NCBI GenBank assembly: GCA_965368335.1
Contig: CBDUMN010000014.1
Location: forward strand, 1 to 53,851
Reading direction: 5' to 3'
Length of the DNA: 53,851 nt
From: CBDUMN01 sp965368335
GTDB taxonomy: Bacteria; Pseudomonadota; Alphaproteobacteria; Rhodospirillales; JAPHRK01
Shown here: one piece after another, positions 42,290 to 50,404 of the stretch
How positions within the stretch are numbered: position 1 is the stretch's first letter
Layout of the letters: each line of letters opens with the position of its first letter
The notes under the pieces: generated by a model
What the model saw: only the letters and a program-made list of their open reading frames with translations
The model's database searches: none
What the model was told of the DNA's origin: nothing
Made by a program: the position numbers and the translations under genes

Positions 42290-42709
42290 ATGCGTCTGTT
42301 TGCGATTTTGATCTTATGGGTTGTGGTTTTTCCTGCTCAAGCCAACGATTTGGAAATGCATGGGGTTCCAGAAAAATATTGGGAGCTGCGCAACCCCTTA
42401 AAGCCGACGGACGATAATATCGGCGATGGCAAGGCGCTGTTTGAGGCTTTTTGCGTACGGTGCCATGGGTTGCGCGGAATGGGCAATGGGCCCGATAGTC
42501 AGAATTTCAACCCACCACCAGCTCCGCTTGGCTATACGATCAATATGCCGGTTTCAACCGATCCATTCCTCTTTTGGAGCATCGTTGAGGGCGGTCACGA
42601 ATTCGGCACCGCCATGCCGGACTTTGAAAAGCGTTTCGAAGTCGATGAGATTTGGAAGATCATTTTGTATCTCCGTAGCGGCTTTATGGACTTAGGCAAG
42701 GACGAATAG
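42290..42709 (+). CDS. Periplasmic monohaem cytochrome c
   Basis: The 139-residue product has a signal peptide (about residues 1-19, ending PAQAND). It has one haem-binding motif (Cys55-Val-Arg-Cys58-His59) and a likely axial Met in GTAMPDF. The class I cytochrome c fold fits. It starts 3 bp after iscX, so it is almost certainly in the isc transcript. This is unusual, because cytochrome c is not part of the known Isc machinery. It could link Fe-S demand to respiration, but no electron partner is encoded beside it. Confidence 0.88.
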   Translation: MRLFAILILWVVVFPAQANDLEMHGVPEKYWELRNPLKPTDDNIGDGKALFEAFCVRCHGLRGMGNGPDSQNFNPPPAPLGYTINMPVSTDPFLFWSIVEGGHEFGTAMPDFEKRFEVDEIWKIILYLRSGFMDLGKDE

Positions 42710-42735
42710 TCCTAGGGGCAGGACCCTAAAACGAT

Positions 42736-43836
42736 ATGAACTCACTTGGAATAGACAAGGCCCCGAAAGACACGCGGGTCGTCGTCGCCATGTCGGGCGG
42801 CGTCGATAGCTCGGCCACGGCCGCTTTGCTGGTCGAAGAGGGCTATGATGTGGTTGGCCTGACCTTGCAGCTCTACGATCATGGAGAAGCGATAGCGCGG
42901 GGCAATACCTGCTGCGCCGGTGTCGATATCCGCGACGCCCGCCGGGTTGCCGATTCGCTGGGTATTCCTCATTACGTGCTGGATATGGAAGAGACCTTTA
43001 AGCGCGATGTCATCGAAGATTTCGCCGATACCTATCTGGCGGGGCGGACGCCGGTGCCCTGTGTCCGGTGCAATGAGACTGTGAAATTCCGCGACCTGCT
43101 GACCAAGGCAAGAGAGCTCGGCGGCGATCTTTTGGTCACCGGTCACTATGCTCAATGGCGCATGGGTGACGATGGGCCGGAATTGTTGCGGGGCGCCGAC
43201 CACAAGAAAGATCAAAGCTACTTCCTTTTCGCCACCACTAAGGAACAGCTGAAATTCATTCGCTTCCCACTTGGTGATAGGAGCAAGGATAAAACCCGTG
43301 AGTTGGCGGGGAAACACGGTCTGAAAGTCGCCGCCAAACCGGAAAGCCAGGATATCTGCTTTGTGCCTATGGGGTCCTATGCCGATGTCGTTGAAAAACT
43401 CCGTCCCGGCAGCGCTAAAGAGGGGGATATTGTCACTCAAGAGGGAGAGACAATAGGCCGCCATAAAGGCATCATTCACTATACGGTCGGCCAGCGCCGC
43501 GGGCTGAATATCGGTGGCGGCACCATTTACTATGTCCTGAAAATCGATGCCGCCAACAATCGGCTAATCGCTGGCCCCAAGGAGGCGCTTGAAAAGCCCG
43601 GCTTTGATGTGAGTGACGTCAACTGGTTGGGTGAGGGCGATCAGCCGCCAAAAGACGGCATCAAGCTCACGGTTAAAATGCGTTCCCTGCAAAGCCCTGT
43701 GGCGGCCACTCTCTACGGCAGGGAAAAAGGCGCAAAAATCGATCTGGACGAACCGCACCAGGGGATTGCGCCGGGCCAGGCTTGCGTTTTTTACGATGGC
43801 GAACGGGTGCTGGGCGGTGGCTGGATCGAAGGCTAA
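42736..43836 (+). CDS. mnmA: tRNA-specific 2-thiouridylase MnmA
   Basis: The 366-residue protein has the PP-loop ATPase motif (MSGGVDSSATAALL). The catalytic Cys pair is Cys109 in TPVPCVRCNETVKF and the second Cys, at about 208, in ESQDICFV. The C-terminal OB-like domain includes IAPGQACVFYDGERVLGGGWI. It thiolates U34 of tRNA-Lys, -Glu and -Gln using persulfide that originates at IscS, so its place at the end of the isc operon makes sense. It lies 26 bp after the cytochrome gene. Confidence 0.96.
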   Translation: MNSLGIDKAPKDTRVVVAMSGGVDSSATAALLVEEGYDVVGLTLQLYDHGEAIARGNTCCAGVDIRDARRVADSLGIPHYVLDMEETFKRDVIEDFADTYLAGRTPVPCVRCNETVKFRDLLTKARELGGDLLVTGHYAQWRMGDDGPELLRGADHKKDQSYFLFATTKEQLKFIRFPLGDRSKDKTRELAGKHGLKVAAKPESQDICFVPMGSYADVVEKLRPGSAKEGDIVTQEGETIGRHKGIIHYTVGQRRGLNIGGGTIYYVLKIDAANNRLIAGPKEALEKPGFDVSDVNWLGEGDQPPKDGIKLTVKMRSLQSPVAATLYGREKGAKIDLDEPHQGIAPGQACVFYDGERVLGGGWIEG

Positions 43837-43879
43837 ACGGATATCTTAAAAAATGTCATGGCAAGAGGGCTATAACGCC

Positions 43880-43909
43880 TTGACAGCACCCCGCCAGACA
43901 CCGTATACG
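43880..43909 (+). promoter_or_regulatory. Promoter for tRNA-Met
   Basis: A perfect -35 TTGACA (43880-43885) and a TATACG -10 (43904-43909) are separated by 18 bp. The predicted start, near 43916, is about 34 bp upstream of the tRNA. Confidence 0.7.
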
Positions 43910-43949
43910 CCTGTCTCCGCACCAAAAAACGGCGCGGCCAAAACTCCAT

Positions 43950-44026
43950 GGCGGAGTAGCTCAGTTGGTTAGAGCAGCGGAATCATAATCCGCGTGTCGG
44001 CGGTTCAAGTCCGTCCTCCGCTACCA
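43950..44026 (+). tRNA. tRNA-Met (CAU, elongator type)
   Basis: A 77-nt cloverleaf includes an encoded CCA. The acceptor GGCGGAG pairs with CTCCGCT (G-U at the first pair), the D arm is AGCTCAGTTGGTTAGAGC and the anticodon stem-loop is GCGGA-ATCATAA-TCCGC. The T arm contains GTTCAAGTC. The CAU anticodon with this body fits elongator methionine rather than the lysidine-modified isoleucine tRNA, but an isoacceptor test is needed for certainty. Confidence 0.93.
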
Positions 44027-44032
44027 AATTTC

Positions 44033-44066
44033 AAAACCCCGGTTCAGGATTGAGCCGGGGTTTTTT
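44033..44066 (+). terminator. Rho-independent terminator of tRNA-Met
   Basis: AACCCCGGTTCA pairs with TGAGCCGGGGTT (one G-U) around a GGAT loop, followed by six T. It separates the tRNA from the metal-uptake locus that follows. Confidence 0.92.
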
Positions 44067-44092
44067 GTTGCGTGTTGTTTTGTTTTATTTAA

Positions 44093-44139
44093 TGTGTGGG
44101 AAAACACACTAAATAAAAAATAATGTGTTATTAAACACG
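44093..44139 (+). promoter_or_regulatory. Two tandem TGTGT-N6-ACACR dyads, module 1 control region
   Basis: TGTGT-N6-ACACA lies at 44093-44108 and TGTGT-N6-ACACG at 44124-44139, 31 bp apart. The first is embedded in a longer imperfect palindrome (TTTAATGTGT and ACACACTAAA). The same arrangement occurs before module 2. The N6 dyad geometry recalls CRP/FNR-family sites, but the half-site is neither the CRP nor the FNR one, so the regulator is unknown. The remaining AT-rich sequence up to 44210 shows no gene. Confidence 0.65.
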
Positions 44140-44210
44140 GAATTTAAAATTTAGAATTACTTAGGATAATTATTTAAAAAAACTAATATAAAAAATTTAC
44201 ATTATGAATT

Positions 44211-44239
44211 TTGTCGTTTATTGGTTCGTTTGGTATTTG
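44211..44239 (+). promoter_or_regulatory. Conserved promoter-like pair, module 1
   Basis: TTGTCG and TATTTG are separated by 17 bp. The same pair (TTGTCG, 17 bp, TACTTG) is kept at the same distance from the dyads and the start codon in module 2, which supports function despite the weak -10. Confidence 0.45.
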
Positions 44240-44271
44240 AGATTGGGTGGTAGAGGGGCGCGGGTATTCTT

Positions 44272-44721
44272 ATGCCTTGGCCAAAGCGAAAAAGAGCATT
44301 TCTGCGGTTAAAGAGGCGTGGGGGGAATTTTTCCGCCTGGACCGTGCTTGTCGCTCTTATTGTCAATATTCTGCTGTCAGCTCAGATCTCTGACGTTTAT
44401 GCAGGCTCTGCTGAAGCCCCGGAGGCCAATTCTTTCGAGCGGGATATTCTCTTTCTCTGCTCGCTAAATGGATCCTTGTCCAGTTCTTCGTCGGATCAAG
44501 CAGATATCCCGGAACAAGATGAACGACGGGTGACGCGGAATTTCTGCGTCTTCTGTTTGCCATTGAATGGTCTTGTTATGCCGAGAACGGCTCCCATTGT
44601 CGTTCTTTCTGAAGGCATTGTCCTGGGGGCGCGACTATCGTTTCTGAAGGATGCGGAAAGAAATCCCGTGTCTCTTTCGGTTAGGCCTTTAGGCTCTCGG
44701 GCGCCGCCTAGCTATTCCTAA
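44272..44721 (+). CDS. DUF2946-like small exported protein, module 1
   Basis: The 149-residue product starts MPWPKRKRAFLRLKRRGG, then has one hydrophobic segment (about residues 22-45) that could be a signal anchor. It has three Cys: Cys63 and the pair Cys92-x2-Cys95 (NFCVFCLP). The C-terminus is LGSRAPPSYS. The CxxC followed by a terminal R-A-P-P resembles DUF2946 proteins, which often sit beside TonB copper receptors. A role in periplasmic metal binding is inferred. A paralogue at 52145-52594 shares most of its sequence, including all three of these Cys. It lies 97 bp before the TonB receptor gene. Confidence 0.72.
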   Translation: MPWPKRKRAFLRLKRRGGNFSAWTVLVALIVNILLSAQISDVYAGSAEAPEANSFERDILFLCSLNGSLSSSSSDQADIPEQDERRVTRNFCVFCLPLNGLVMPRTAPIVVLSEGIVLGARLSFLKDAERNPVSLSVRPLGSRAPPSYS

Positions 44722-44818
44722 GCTTTAACGTATTTGGCCGATAGGTGCGCCGCTCGGGGTGGGCGGCTGCGTATGCGCGGCTATTTAGATTTCAATTTAT
44801 TGTCTTTTGGGGGGCTCA

Positions 44819-46861
44819 ATGTCTACCAACACAAACGCCGTCGGCGGAATTTCCTTCGCCGCGAATCGAGAAACTTTTGCAAAATTTACGTTTGCAGCTG
44901 TTCTCGCTGTTTCCACTCCGATGCTGGCGCATGCCGAAGATGCATCAAGTCAGACCCTTGATGAGGTTTCGGTAACGGCATCGCGTGTTTCCGCGGCAAT
45001 TAAGGAATCGCCAGTGACCATTGATGTTATTGGTGAAGAAGAGCTGGATATCGTCAAATTTGTTGATTCCGAAAAGGAGTTGCTCAACCGCATTCCCGGC
45101 ACCAGCATGGTGCGGAACTTGCGAATTCCTATGGGGTCGAAGAACTATACCGTCAACCTGATCGATGGAATGTCCGTCAATACGTTCGGAAGTGGCGTTC
45201 AGTCCTGGGCTAACGATACTGGCAGTATGGACATTCAGCGGGTTGAGGTTCTCCGCGGACCTTCTTCAGTGCTCTATGGCTCCAACGCTATTGGCGGTGT
45301 CATTAACGTAATTACCCGCGATGCACCCTTAGAACCTGAATACAAGGCCTGGGCCGAAGGTGGACTTTATTCGAGGAAAAGGGGTGGCGTCTCGGCTGCG
45401 GGAACGGCGAACGGATATGGCTATTTCCTCAATGCCAACTTTCTCGACTCATCCAACTGGCAGGACCGGAGCAAAAATGATCGTACGGCTCTCAGCGGTA
45501 AAGTGACCAAGGACATCAACGATAATTCGCTTTTGACGCTTCGTGCGGAATATCTGGATGTCTATCTTGAAAACCCTGGGTCGTTAACTCAGGCGGAGTA
45601 TGATCAAAACTGGAATGGGGCAAACGTCTTTGACGCCTTTAACGACCAGCAACGCCTGACGGTTTCCGGAGCCTACGAACTGGCGGTCACCGACGATTCA
45701 GAGTTGAAAGTTGCCTATAGCCTTCGCAACCATCATGAGGCCGGTCCGCCGTCTTACAGCGCCAGCGGTGATTACAGTGATGAGCATGTTATCACCCAGA
45801 ACCTGACCGCCACATACCGGAAGGATTTCGATTTCTATCGTTCACGGGTCATTGCCGGCCTTGATCTGATAAAAAGTAATTCCGATGACAAAACTATGAA
45901 CGGTAGAACCTCGGACACAGGCATTGACTATGTCTGGAACATTGTTGCAAACGTTCGGTCGCCTTTCGTCCAGTTTGAAGTTTCCCCATTGGAAAAGTTG
46001 CGTCTGACGTTAGGGGCCCGTCATGACAGCGTTAAATACAATGCAATCAAGCGAGGGGACTCTGAAGAAGATGCGCAGTCGCATTACTCCAGTGTGACCC
46101 GGAAACTTGGGGCGACCTGGCAGCTGGATAATAATAACAATATTTGGGCCGGTTTCAGCGAAGGTTTCGTTGTGCCGTCCACGACCTACCTGTTCAAAGA
46201 CAGGGGCGGGCCGACGGGCTACACGGCGAACCCCAATCTGCTTCCGGAAACGGCTGAGAACTGGGAAGCCGGTATTCGCGGCAAGTTGTTCGGTAAGCGG
46301 ATGAAATACGATCTGGCCCTCTATCACACCACCATGAGAAATTTTGTCGTCCAATATCAGCAGGCAGGTTCGGATGCCATGGTCAATGCCGGTAAGGTTG
46401 AGTTCAAAGGCGTTGAGGCGTCTGGGGCTTATCTAATCAATGAAAACTTCAAAGTTTCCGGGGCCTACACCTACGCCCGCAATAAGTATCTCGATTATAC
46501 GACGAGCGGCACCGACTACAGCGGCAATGACCTGTCGTCTTCGCCCAAGCATCACGTCAACCTTCGGGGAACCTGGATGCCGATGGATGAATTAGCCATT
46601 GAGTTGGCTTGGGATAAGATTTCCAGTTACTACACCCATGACGATAATGACGCAGACTCTATGGGTAAAGCCAGTCGGCCCGGAATTTGGGACCTTCGGC
46701 TGAACTATGACCGCGGTCCGGTGTCATTCTGGGCCCAGGCTCATAACCTGCTCAACACCAGGTATTATGAGCGGGCGACCTACAGCACTTCGGACGGATA
46801 TCGCAGCTATACGTCGGGTGAAGGGTTCAACTTCTTCACCGGAATTTCCTACAGCTGGTAA
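44819..46861 (+). CDS. TonB-dependent outer-membrane receptor, module 1
   Basis: The ATG at 44819, with GGGGGG just upstream, gives 680 residues. A signal peptide ends LAHAEDA, followed by a TonB box (TLDEVSVTA). The plug domain includes IPGTSMVRNLRI and RVEVLRGPSSVLYGSNAIGG. The 22-stranded barrel follows, ending in FNFFTGISYSW with a terminal aromatic residue. The plug resembles BtuB/FepA-type receptors more than OprC, so the ligand is probably a metal chelate rather than ionic copper. It is followed by a strong terminator and then by the reductive gene set. Ligand unknown. Confidence 0.92.
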   Translation: MSTNTNAVGGISFAANRETFAKFTFAAVLAVSTPMLAHAEDASSQTLDEVSVTASRVSAAIKESPVTIDVIGEEELDIVKFVDSEKELLNRIPGTSMVRNLRIPMGSKNYTVNLIDGMSVNTFGSGVQSWANDTGSMDIQRVEVLRGPSSVLYGSNAIGGVINVITRDAPLEPEYKAWAEGGLYSRKRGGVSAAGTANGYGYFLNANFLDSSNWQDRSKNDRTALSGKVTKDINDNSLLTLRAEYLDVYLENPGSLTQAEYDQNWNGANVFDAFNDQQRLTVSGAYELAVTDDSELKVAYSLRNHHEAGPPSYSASGDYSDEHVITQNLTATYRKDFDFYRSRVIAGLDLIKSNSDDKTMNGRTSDTGIDYVWNIVANVRSPFVQFEVSPLEKLRLTLGARHDSVKYNAIKRGDSEEDAQSHYSSVTRKLGATWQLDNNNNIWAGFSEGFVVPSTTYLFKDRGGPTGYTANPNLLPETAENWEAGIRGKLFGKRMKYDLALYHTTMRNFVVQYQQAGSDAMVNAGKVEFKGVEASGAYLINENFKVSGAYTYARNKYLDYTTSGTDYSGNDLSSSPKHHVNLRGTWMPMDELAIELAWDKISSYYTHDDNDADSMGKASRPGIWDLRLNYDRGPVSFWAQAHNLLNTRYYERATYSTSDGYRSYTSGEGFNFFTGISYSW

Positions 46862-46868
46862 CGGAATG

Positions 46869-46896
46869 ACGGCGCAGCTTTTTGCTGCGCCGTTTT
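46869..46896 (+). terminator. Strong hairpin directly after the receptor gene
   Basis: A perfect 10-bp stem, ACGGCGCAGC (46869-46878) with GCTGCGCCGT (46884-46893), has a TTTTT loop and a following T run. The next gene starts 28 bp later without room for an obvious promoter. It probably acts as a partial terminator setting receptor expression above that of the downstream genes. Confidence 0.85.
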
Positions 46897-46923
46897 CGAT
46901 GTCCAAAATATGAGGACTGAATC

Positions 46924-48129
46924 ATGAGGTTGAAAGCATTCGCCTTTTTCCTGATAGTCGGTTGCATGCCGGTTGGGGCTCAATCCCGCGAGATGGGGCA
47001 GGCTGCGGTAACAGGCGATATCCCGATGTGGATCGAGTCGATGTCCTGGGATGAAATCCGAGCTCAACGGGCAAAGATGAAGGCCGCCATGGAAGCTTCC
47101 GGAAAACGGGAGGAAAACCGTTCGTCGGAATGGAAAGGCCGCGATCAGGCGGGCAGCGCAAAAAAGGGTAACGAAAAGAAACGGAAAACCTCGTCGTATA
47201 TGAGGCGGACCTATTATATCCGTTCAGGCGCCTTTCCAATGCTGTCCGGCGGCATCATGTCGATGAAGTCGGATGGCATGGGGCACGTTTCTATGAAACA
47301 TGTCGCCAAACCTCAATCCAACGACCATGAGAGGATGTCTCATGGCGCAGTGGATCATGGTGCAATGTCGGTTTCGGGGAGGCTGGAAAGTGGTCGGCCC
47401 CAGACGTCAATGAACAATACCGTTCTTTGGGTTACTTTTCCCGACACAACCGTCAAGGCTCATAAGCCGAAACAACGGGGTAAAACCTCGACTGTCTCAT
47501 TTCCTTCCGGAGATGGGGGGTGGTACAGGCTGTTTGCCTATAATGATCTGGGGGTTCGGGACGGGACCTGGGTTCAGTTGATGTCCCATGGGGCCGTTTT
47601 TGCCCATGGCGATGAGCCGGATGAACGCAAACAGGACGCGCCAACCGGCCCGGGATTGTTTGAAGGGCGGCCTATTCTAGAGATTGAGCGCCTTTGCCAT
47701 GATCATGACGCCTGTTATCGGGCGCATACGGGGCACAGACTGCATGTTCGCGCCAACTTCAAGGGAAATAAACTCGTCAATACGCCGGTGACGTTGACCA
47801 CCGGGCAGGGGTGGAGTCAGAGCAAGCGCACGGATGCCAATGGCGAAGCGGTCTTTACCCTAATCAAAGAAGATTTTCCCGATGAAATCGATACGCGCAA
47901 AAGCGAAATGTATCTGCTGACTCTTGAGCATGTCGTCGAAGAAATGGGCATGCTGGGGGATGAGCATTTCCATAATCAGCGTTATGTGGCGACCTACCCC
48001 TTGAAGGTTTATCCGTCGCGTCTCGATTGGGAGAGCCAGACGGTTGGTTTCTATTCGCTTGGCGGTGTGGTTTTGGTCGCCGCTGGCGCAATTGCCGTGA
48101 GAAGGCGGCGCAGGAGGCTGCAAGCATGA
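46924..48129 (+). CDS. Met/His-rich periplasmic protein with DUF4198-like domain and C-terminal anchor
   Basis: The 401-residue product has a signal peptide (about residues 1-19). A charged region follows, then a Met/His-rich stretch (about 100-150) with motifs such as SMKSDGMGHVSMKHV and RMSHGAVDHGAMSVSG. A His/Cys cluster, LCHDHDACYRAHTGH, precedes an Ig-like domain that resembles DUF4198 (HVRANFKGNKLVNTPVTL). It ends with a membrane helix and a basic tail (AVRRRRRRLQA). Such proteins are found with nickel, cobalt and copper uptake. A periplasmic metal-binding role is inferred. The stop overlaps the next start (ATGA). Confidence 0.75.
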   Translation: MRLKAFAFFLIVGCMPVGAQSREMGQAAVTGDIPMWIESMSWDEIRAQRAKMKAAMEASGKREENRSSEWKGRDQAGSAKKGNEKKRKTSSYMRRTYYIRSGAFPMLSGGIMSMKSDGMGHVSMKHVAKPQSNDHERMSHGAVDHGAMSVSGRLESGRPQTSMNNTVLWVTFPDTTVKAHKPKQRGKTSTVSFPSGDGGWYRLFAYNDLGVRDGTWVQLMSHGAVFAHGDEPDERKQDAPTGPGLFEGRPILEIERLCHDHDACYRAHTGHRLHVRANFKGNKLVNTPVTLTTGQGWSQSKRTDANGEAVFTLIKEDFPDEIDTRKSEMYLLTLEHVVEEMGMLGDEHFHNQRYVATYPLKVYPSRLDWESQTVGFYSLGGVVLVAAGAIAVRRRRRRLQA

Positions 48130-49097
48130 AGGTTTACCGACTGCGCATAGCTGTTCAATTCGTCTGCTTCATTCTGTTGGTGTACGGCGGATTGTTTCTC
48201 ATTGATCTTGGGAGCCGACTTCCCACATTTTCCTGTGCCTATATGGACGATCGGGGAGGGGGGTGCTTCTTCATCGGCTTCCAGCATATGCTGAATCGTC
48301 CACTCGGTGAATTTCTTGGCGATGCAGGTATTCGGCTGCTCAAAGCCCTTGGCATCTTTGCCTTGTGGGCGATTGTGCTGAATAAGGCCTGGTGTGGCTG
48401 GGTTTGTCCGTTCGGTTTTCTTCAGGACATGATGACCAAGTTGCGGACATTCATCGGGGTCGATGTATCCCGTTTTGCTTGGATGACTCGCACACGTTAT
48501 AGGTCGGTCAAATACATCCTCCTGGTATTGATGATCCTTATTCCTTTGGGAATGGCCAACTCGGTATTCGGTCTGCCAACCTTGCCGCGCGACTGGTCCG
48601 TGGCATTCTGTCAAATCTGTCCGGCGCGGCTCATTCTGCCTATTTTCAATGGTGATTTTAGTCAAATCTACGTCGATTTTTCAGGCAGCGTGAGGCTGAT
48701 TCTAACGTCTCTAGGAGTAATCCTGACCGGGCTGTTCTTCACCACGGCTTTTGTCAAAAGGCGTTTCCTTTGCTCGTATTGCCCGATGCTGGCTGCACTT
48801 TCCCTGTTCGACAAGATCGGACTGACATCACTTAAGAAAAATGGACAACGTTGTACGCGTTGCGGCAACTGCTCTCGGGCCTGTCCGATGGAAATCCGGG
48901 AAATTGAAGAAGAAAAAACCCTCACCAATCTCGTTACGCAGGACTGCACCCTTTGCCTTCGTTGTGTCGAAGTTTGTCCAGAAGACAAGGCTTTGCAGGC
49001 GACATTTTGTGGCGTGCCGATCTTTACGGCTTCGCAGGAGGGGTTCCTAAAGCGTCAGGGATTGCCGGGTGAGAATAAAACCGAGAAGGAAATATAG
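48126..49097 (+). CDS. NapH/CcoG-like membrane polyferredoxin
   Basis: The start at 48126 overlaps the preceding stop and gives 323 residues. There are about five membrane segments and two Cx3CP-type motifs near the membrane (WCGWVCPFGF and FLCSYCPM). A soluble domain carries two [4Fe-4S] sites, CTRCGNCSRACP and CTLCLRCVEVCP. NapH passes electrons from quinol to periplasmic reductases, and CcoG reduces Cu(II) during cbb3 oxidase assembly. Here it would move electrons between the quinone pool, a metal at the membrane face and soluble partners. It is 3 bp from the next gene. Confidence 0.88.
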   Translation: MKVYRLRIAVQFVCFILLVYGGLFLIDLGSRLPTFSCAYMDDRGGGCFFIGFQHMLNRPLGEFLGDAGIRLLKALGIFALWAIVLNKAWCGWVCPFGFLQDMMTKLRTFIGVDVSRFAWMTRTRYRSVKYILLVLMILIPLGMANSVFGLPTLPRDWSVAFCQICPARLILPIFNGDFSQIYVDFSGSVRLILTSLGVILTGLFFTTAFVKRRFLCSYCPMLAALSLFDKIGLTSLKKNGQRCTRCGNCSRACPMEIREIEEEKTLTNLVTQDCTLCLRCVEVCPEDKALQATFCGVPIFTASQEGFLKRQGLPGENKTEKEI

Positions 49098-49100
49098 GCG

Positions 49101-50375
49101 ATGGACGCTCAAGAAAAACGCCAAAGACTTGCGAATAAAGTCAAAGTCAATCTGGCGATGACGGTTCGCGAAATTTTCGATGCTATCGAGGATGAACCGT
49201 CTCGGCCTAAAAACATGGCTTACTTCGACCGTATTTTTAAAACTTTTACGGATGGCGGAAAAGGCGCGGTTCCCAGGGAAGAGGGACGTAAACTTATTGG
49301 CACATACTGCCTTTTCGTTCCTGAAGAGATCATCTATGCCGCAGGAGGACAACCGGTTCGTCTTTGTGCGGGCGCTTATGACAGTACCGAAGTTGGTGAG
49401 GAGTTTCTGCCTGACGTCGCCTGTCCTATGGTCAAATCTGAAATGGGTTTTTCCGCCTTGCCCGTCTTGTCATTCTACCAGGATTGCAGCCTTGTCGCGC
49501 TTCCGGCTAGTTGCGACTGGAAGACCAAAATGGGCGCCATCATGGAAGAGCACGCCCCAGTTATGATGATGGATATGCCCAGGATCAAGGAATCCGAGGC
49601 ATCCCGTGAAATGTGGTTAAGCGAAATCAAGCGCTTTAAGCGGGAAGTTGAAAAGGTGACCGGGGTGAAGGTCAATCGTCGCCGACTGCGTGAAGCCATT
49701 CGTCTGGTTCAGCGGGCACAGGTGGAGTTTGATCGTTTCCACACCATCAGAAAGGCCGATACCACGGTAATCAGTGGGCGAGATGCCTTGGAAGTGCTGA
49801 ACGCATATTTCTACGACCATGCCGAAAGCTGGACGGCAGCAATGTCTCTGCTGAACGATGAGTTGGAAGAGCGGGTTCGCAATAGGACAAGTGTCACAAA
49901 ACCAAAAGCAATACGTCTCATGCTGACTGGCTCCCCTATGGTTTTCCCCAACTGGAAAATTCCCACCGTAATTGAGGAACTGGGCGGAGCTCTGGTTGCC
50001 GATGAGTTTTGCACGTCGAACCGTTACCTCCACGACAAGGTAGCCGTTGATGAAGGTTCGGTGAATGACATGCTGCATGCCATCGCAGATCGCTATTTGT
50101 TGCCCTGCACTTGTCCGATTTTCTCAACCACGCTCGACCGACGAGATCGGTTGCTGCAACTGGTGGAAGATCACCGGGTAGAGGGCGTGATCTATCATAC
50201 GCTCAAAGGGTGCCATCCCTACGATCTGGAAACCAAGTTGACCGAAACCCTTCTGCGGGAAAATGGAATTCCAATGCTTAGAATTGAAACTGATTACAGC
50301 CCGCAGGATGTCGAACAGCTGAGAACCAGAATTGAAGCGTTCATGGAAACCTTGACGGGGAAGCGCCGCGGCTAA
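49101..50375 (+). CDS. Double-cubane/2-hydroxyacyl-CoA dehydratase-like reductase component
   Basis: The 424-residue protein belongs to the HgdB/FldC/BcrB superfamily but is encoded as a single subunit. This resembles the double-cubane cluster protein (DCCP) and E. coli YjiM rather than two-subunit dehydratases. Candidate cluster Cys are Cys70 (GTYCLFVPEE), Cys108 (DVACPMVKSE) and Cys138 (PASCDWKTK). The C-terminus shows LKGCHPYDLETKL and IPMLRIETDYSPQD, typical of the family. Known members accept ATP-driven electrons from a HgdC-type activator to perform very low-potential reductions. No acyl-CoA genes lie nearby. The substrate is unknown. Confidence 0.9.
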   Translation: MDAQEKRQRLANKVKVNLAMTVREIFDAIEDEPSRPKNMAYFDRIFKTFTDGGKGAVPREEGRKLIGTYCLFVPEEIIYAAGGQPVRLCAGAYDSTEVGEEFLPDVACPMVKSEMGFSALPVLSFYQDCSLVALPASCDWKTKMGAIMEEHAPVMMMDMPRIKESEASREMWLSEIKRFKREVEKVTGVKVNRRRLREAIRLVQRAQVEFDRFHTIRKADTTVISGRDALEVLNAYFYDHAESWTAAMSLLNDELEERVRNRTSVTKPKAIRLMLTGSPMVFPNWKIPTVIEELGGALVADEFCTSNRYLHDKVAVDEGSVNDMLHAIADRYLLPCTCPIFSTTLDRRDRLLQLVEDHRVEGVIYHTLKGCHPYDLETKLTETLLRENGIPMLRIETDYSPQDVEQLRTRIEAFMETLTGKRRG

Positions 50376-50404
50376 TGCCCGTTTGCGCGAGATAAGGAAT
50401 TCAG

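Larger units (their letters stand above)
44093..44980 (+). repeat. Diverged duplicated block, copy 1
   Basis: This block and 51964-52853 are diverged copies. They share the tandem dyads, the promoter-like pair, the DUF2946-like gene, the 97-bp intergenic stretch and the first ~55 codons of the receptor. The distance between the two start codons is exactly 547 bp in both. Homology stops just after the TonB box. Confidence 0.85.

Noticed and set aside
42742..43479. 245-codon open frame antisense to mnmA
   Set aside because: Shadow of mnmA. No ribosome site or recognised motif, and mnmA is certain.
44093..44139. CRP, FNR, Fur or Zur site in the module 1 control region
   Set aside because: The half-site TGTGT does not match the TGTGA, TTGAT, Fur or Zur consensus sequences; it is reported as an unassigned dyad instead.
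44030..44271. Cobalamin or other riboswitch before the receptor genes
   Set aside because: No conserved B12-box-like or other aptamer core is visible; the region is AT-rich with only the dyads and the promoter-like pair.
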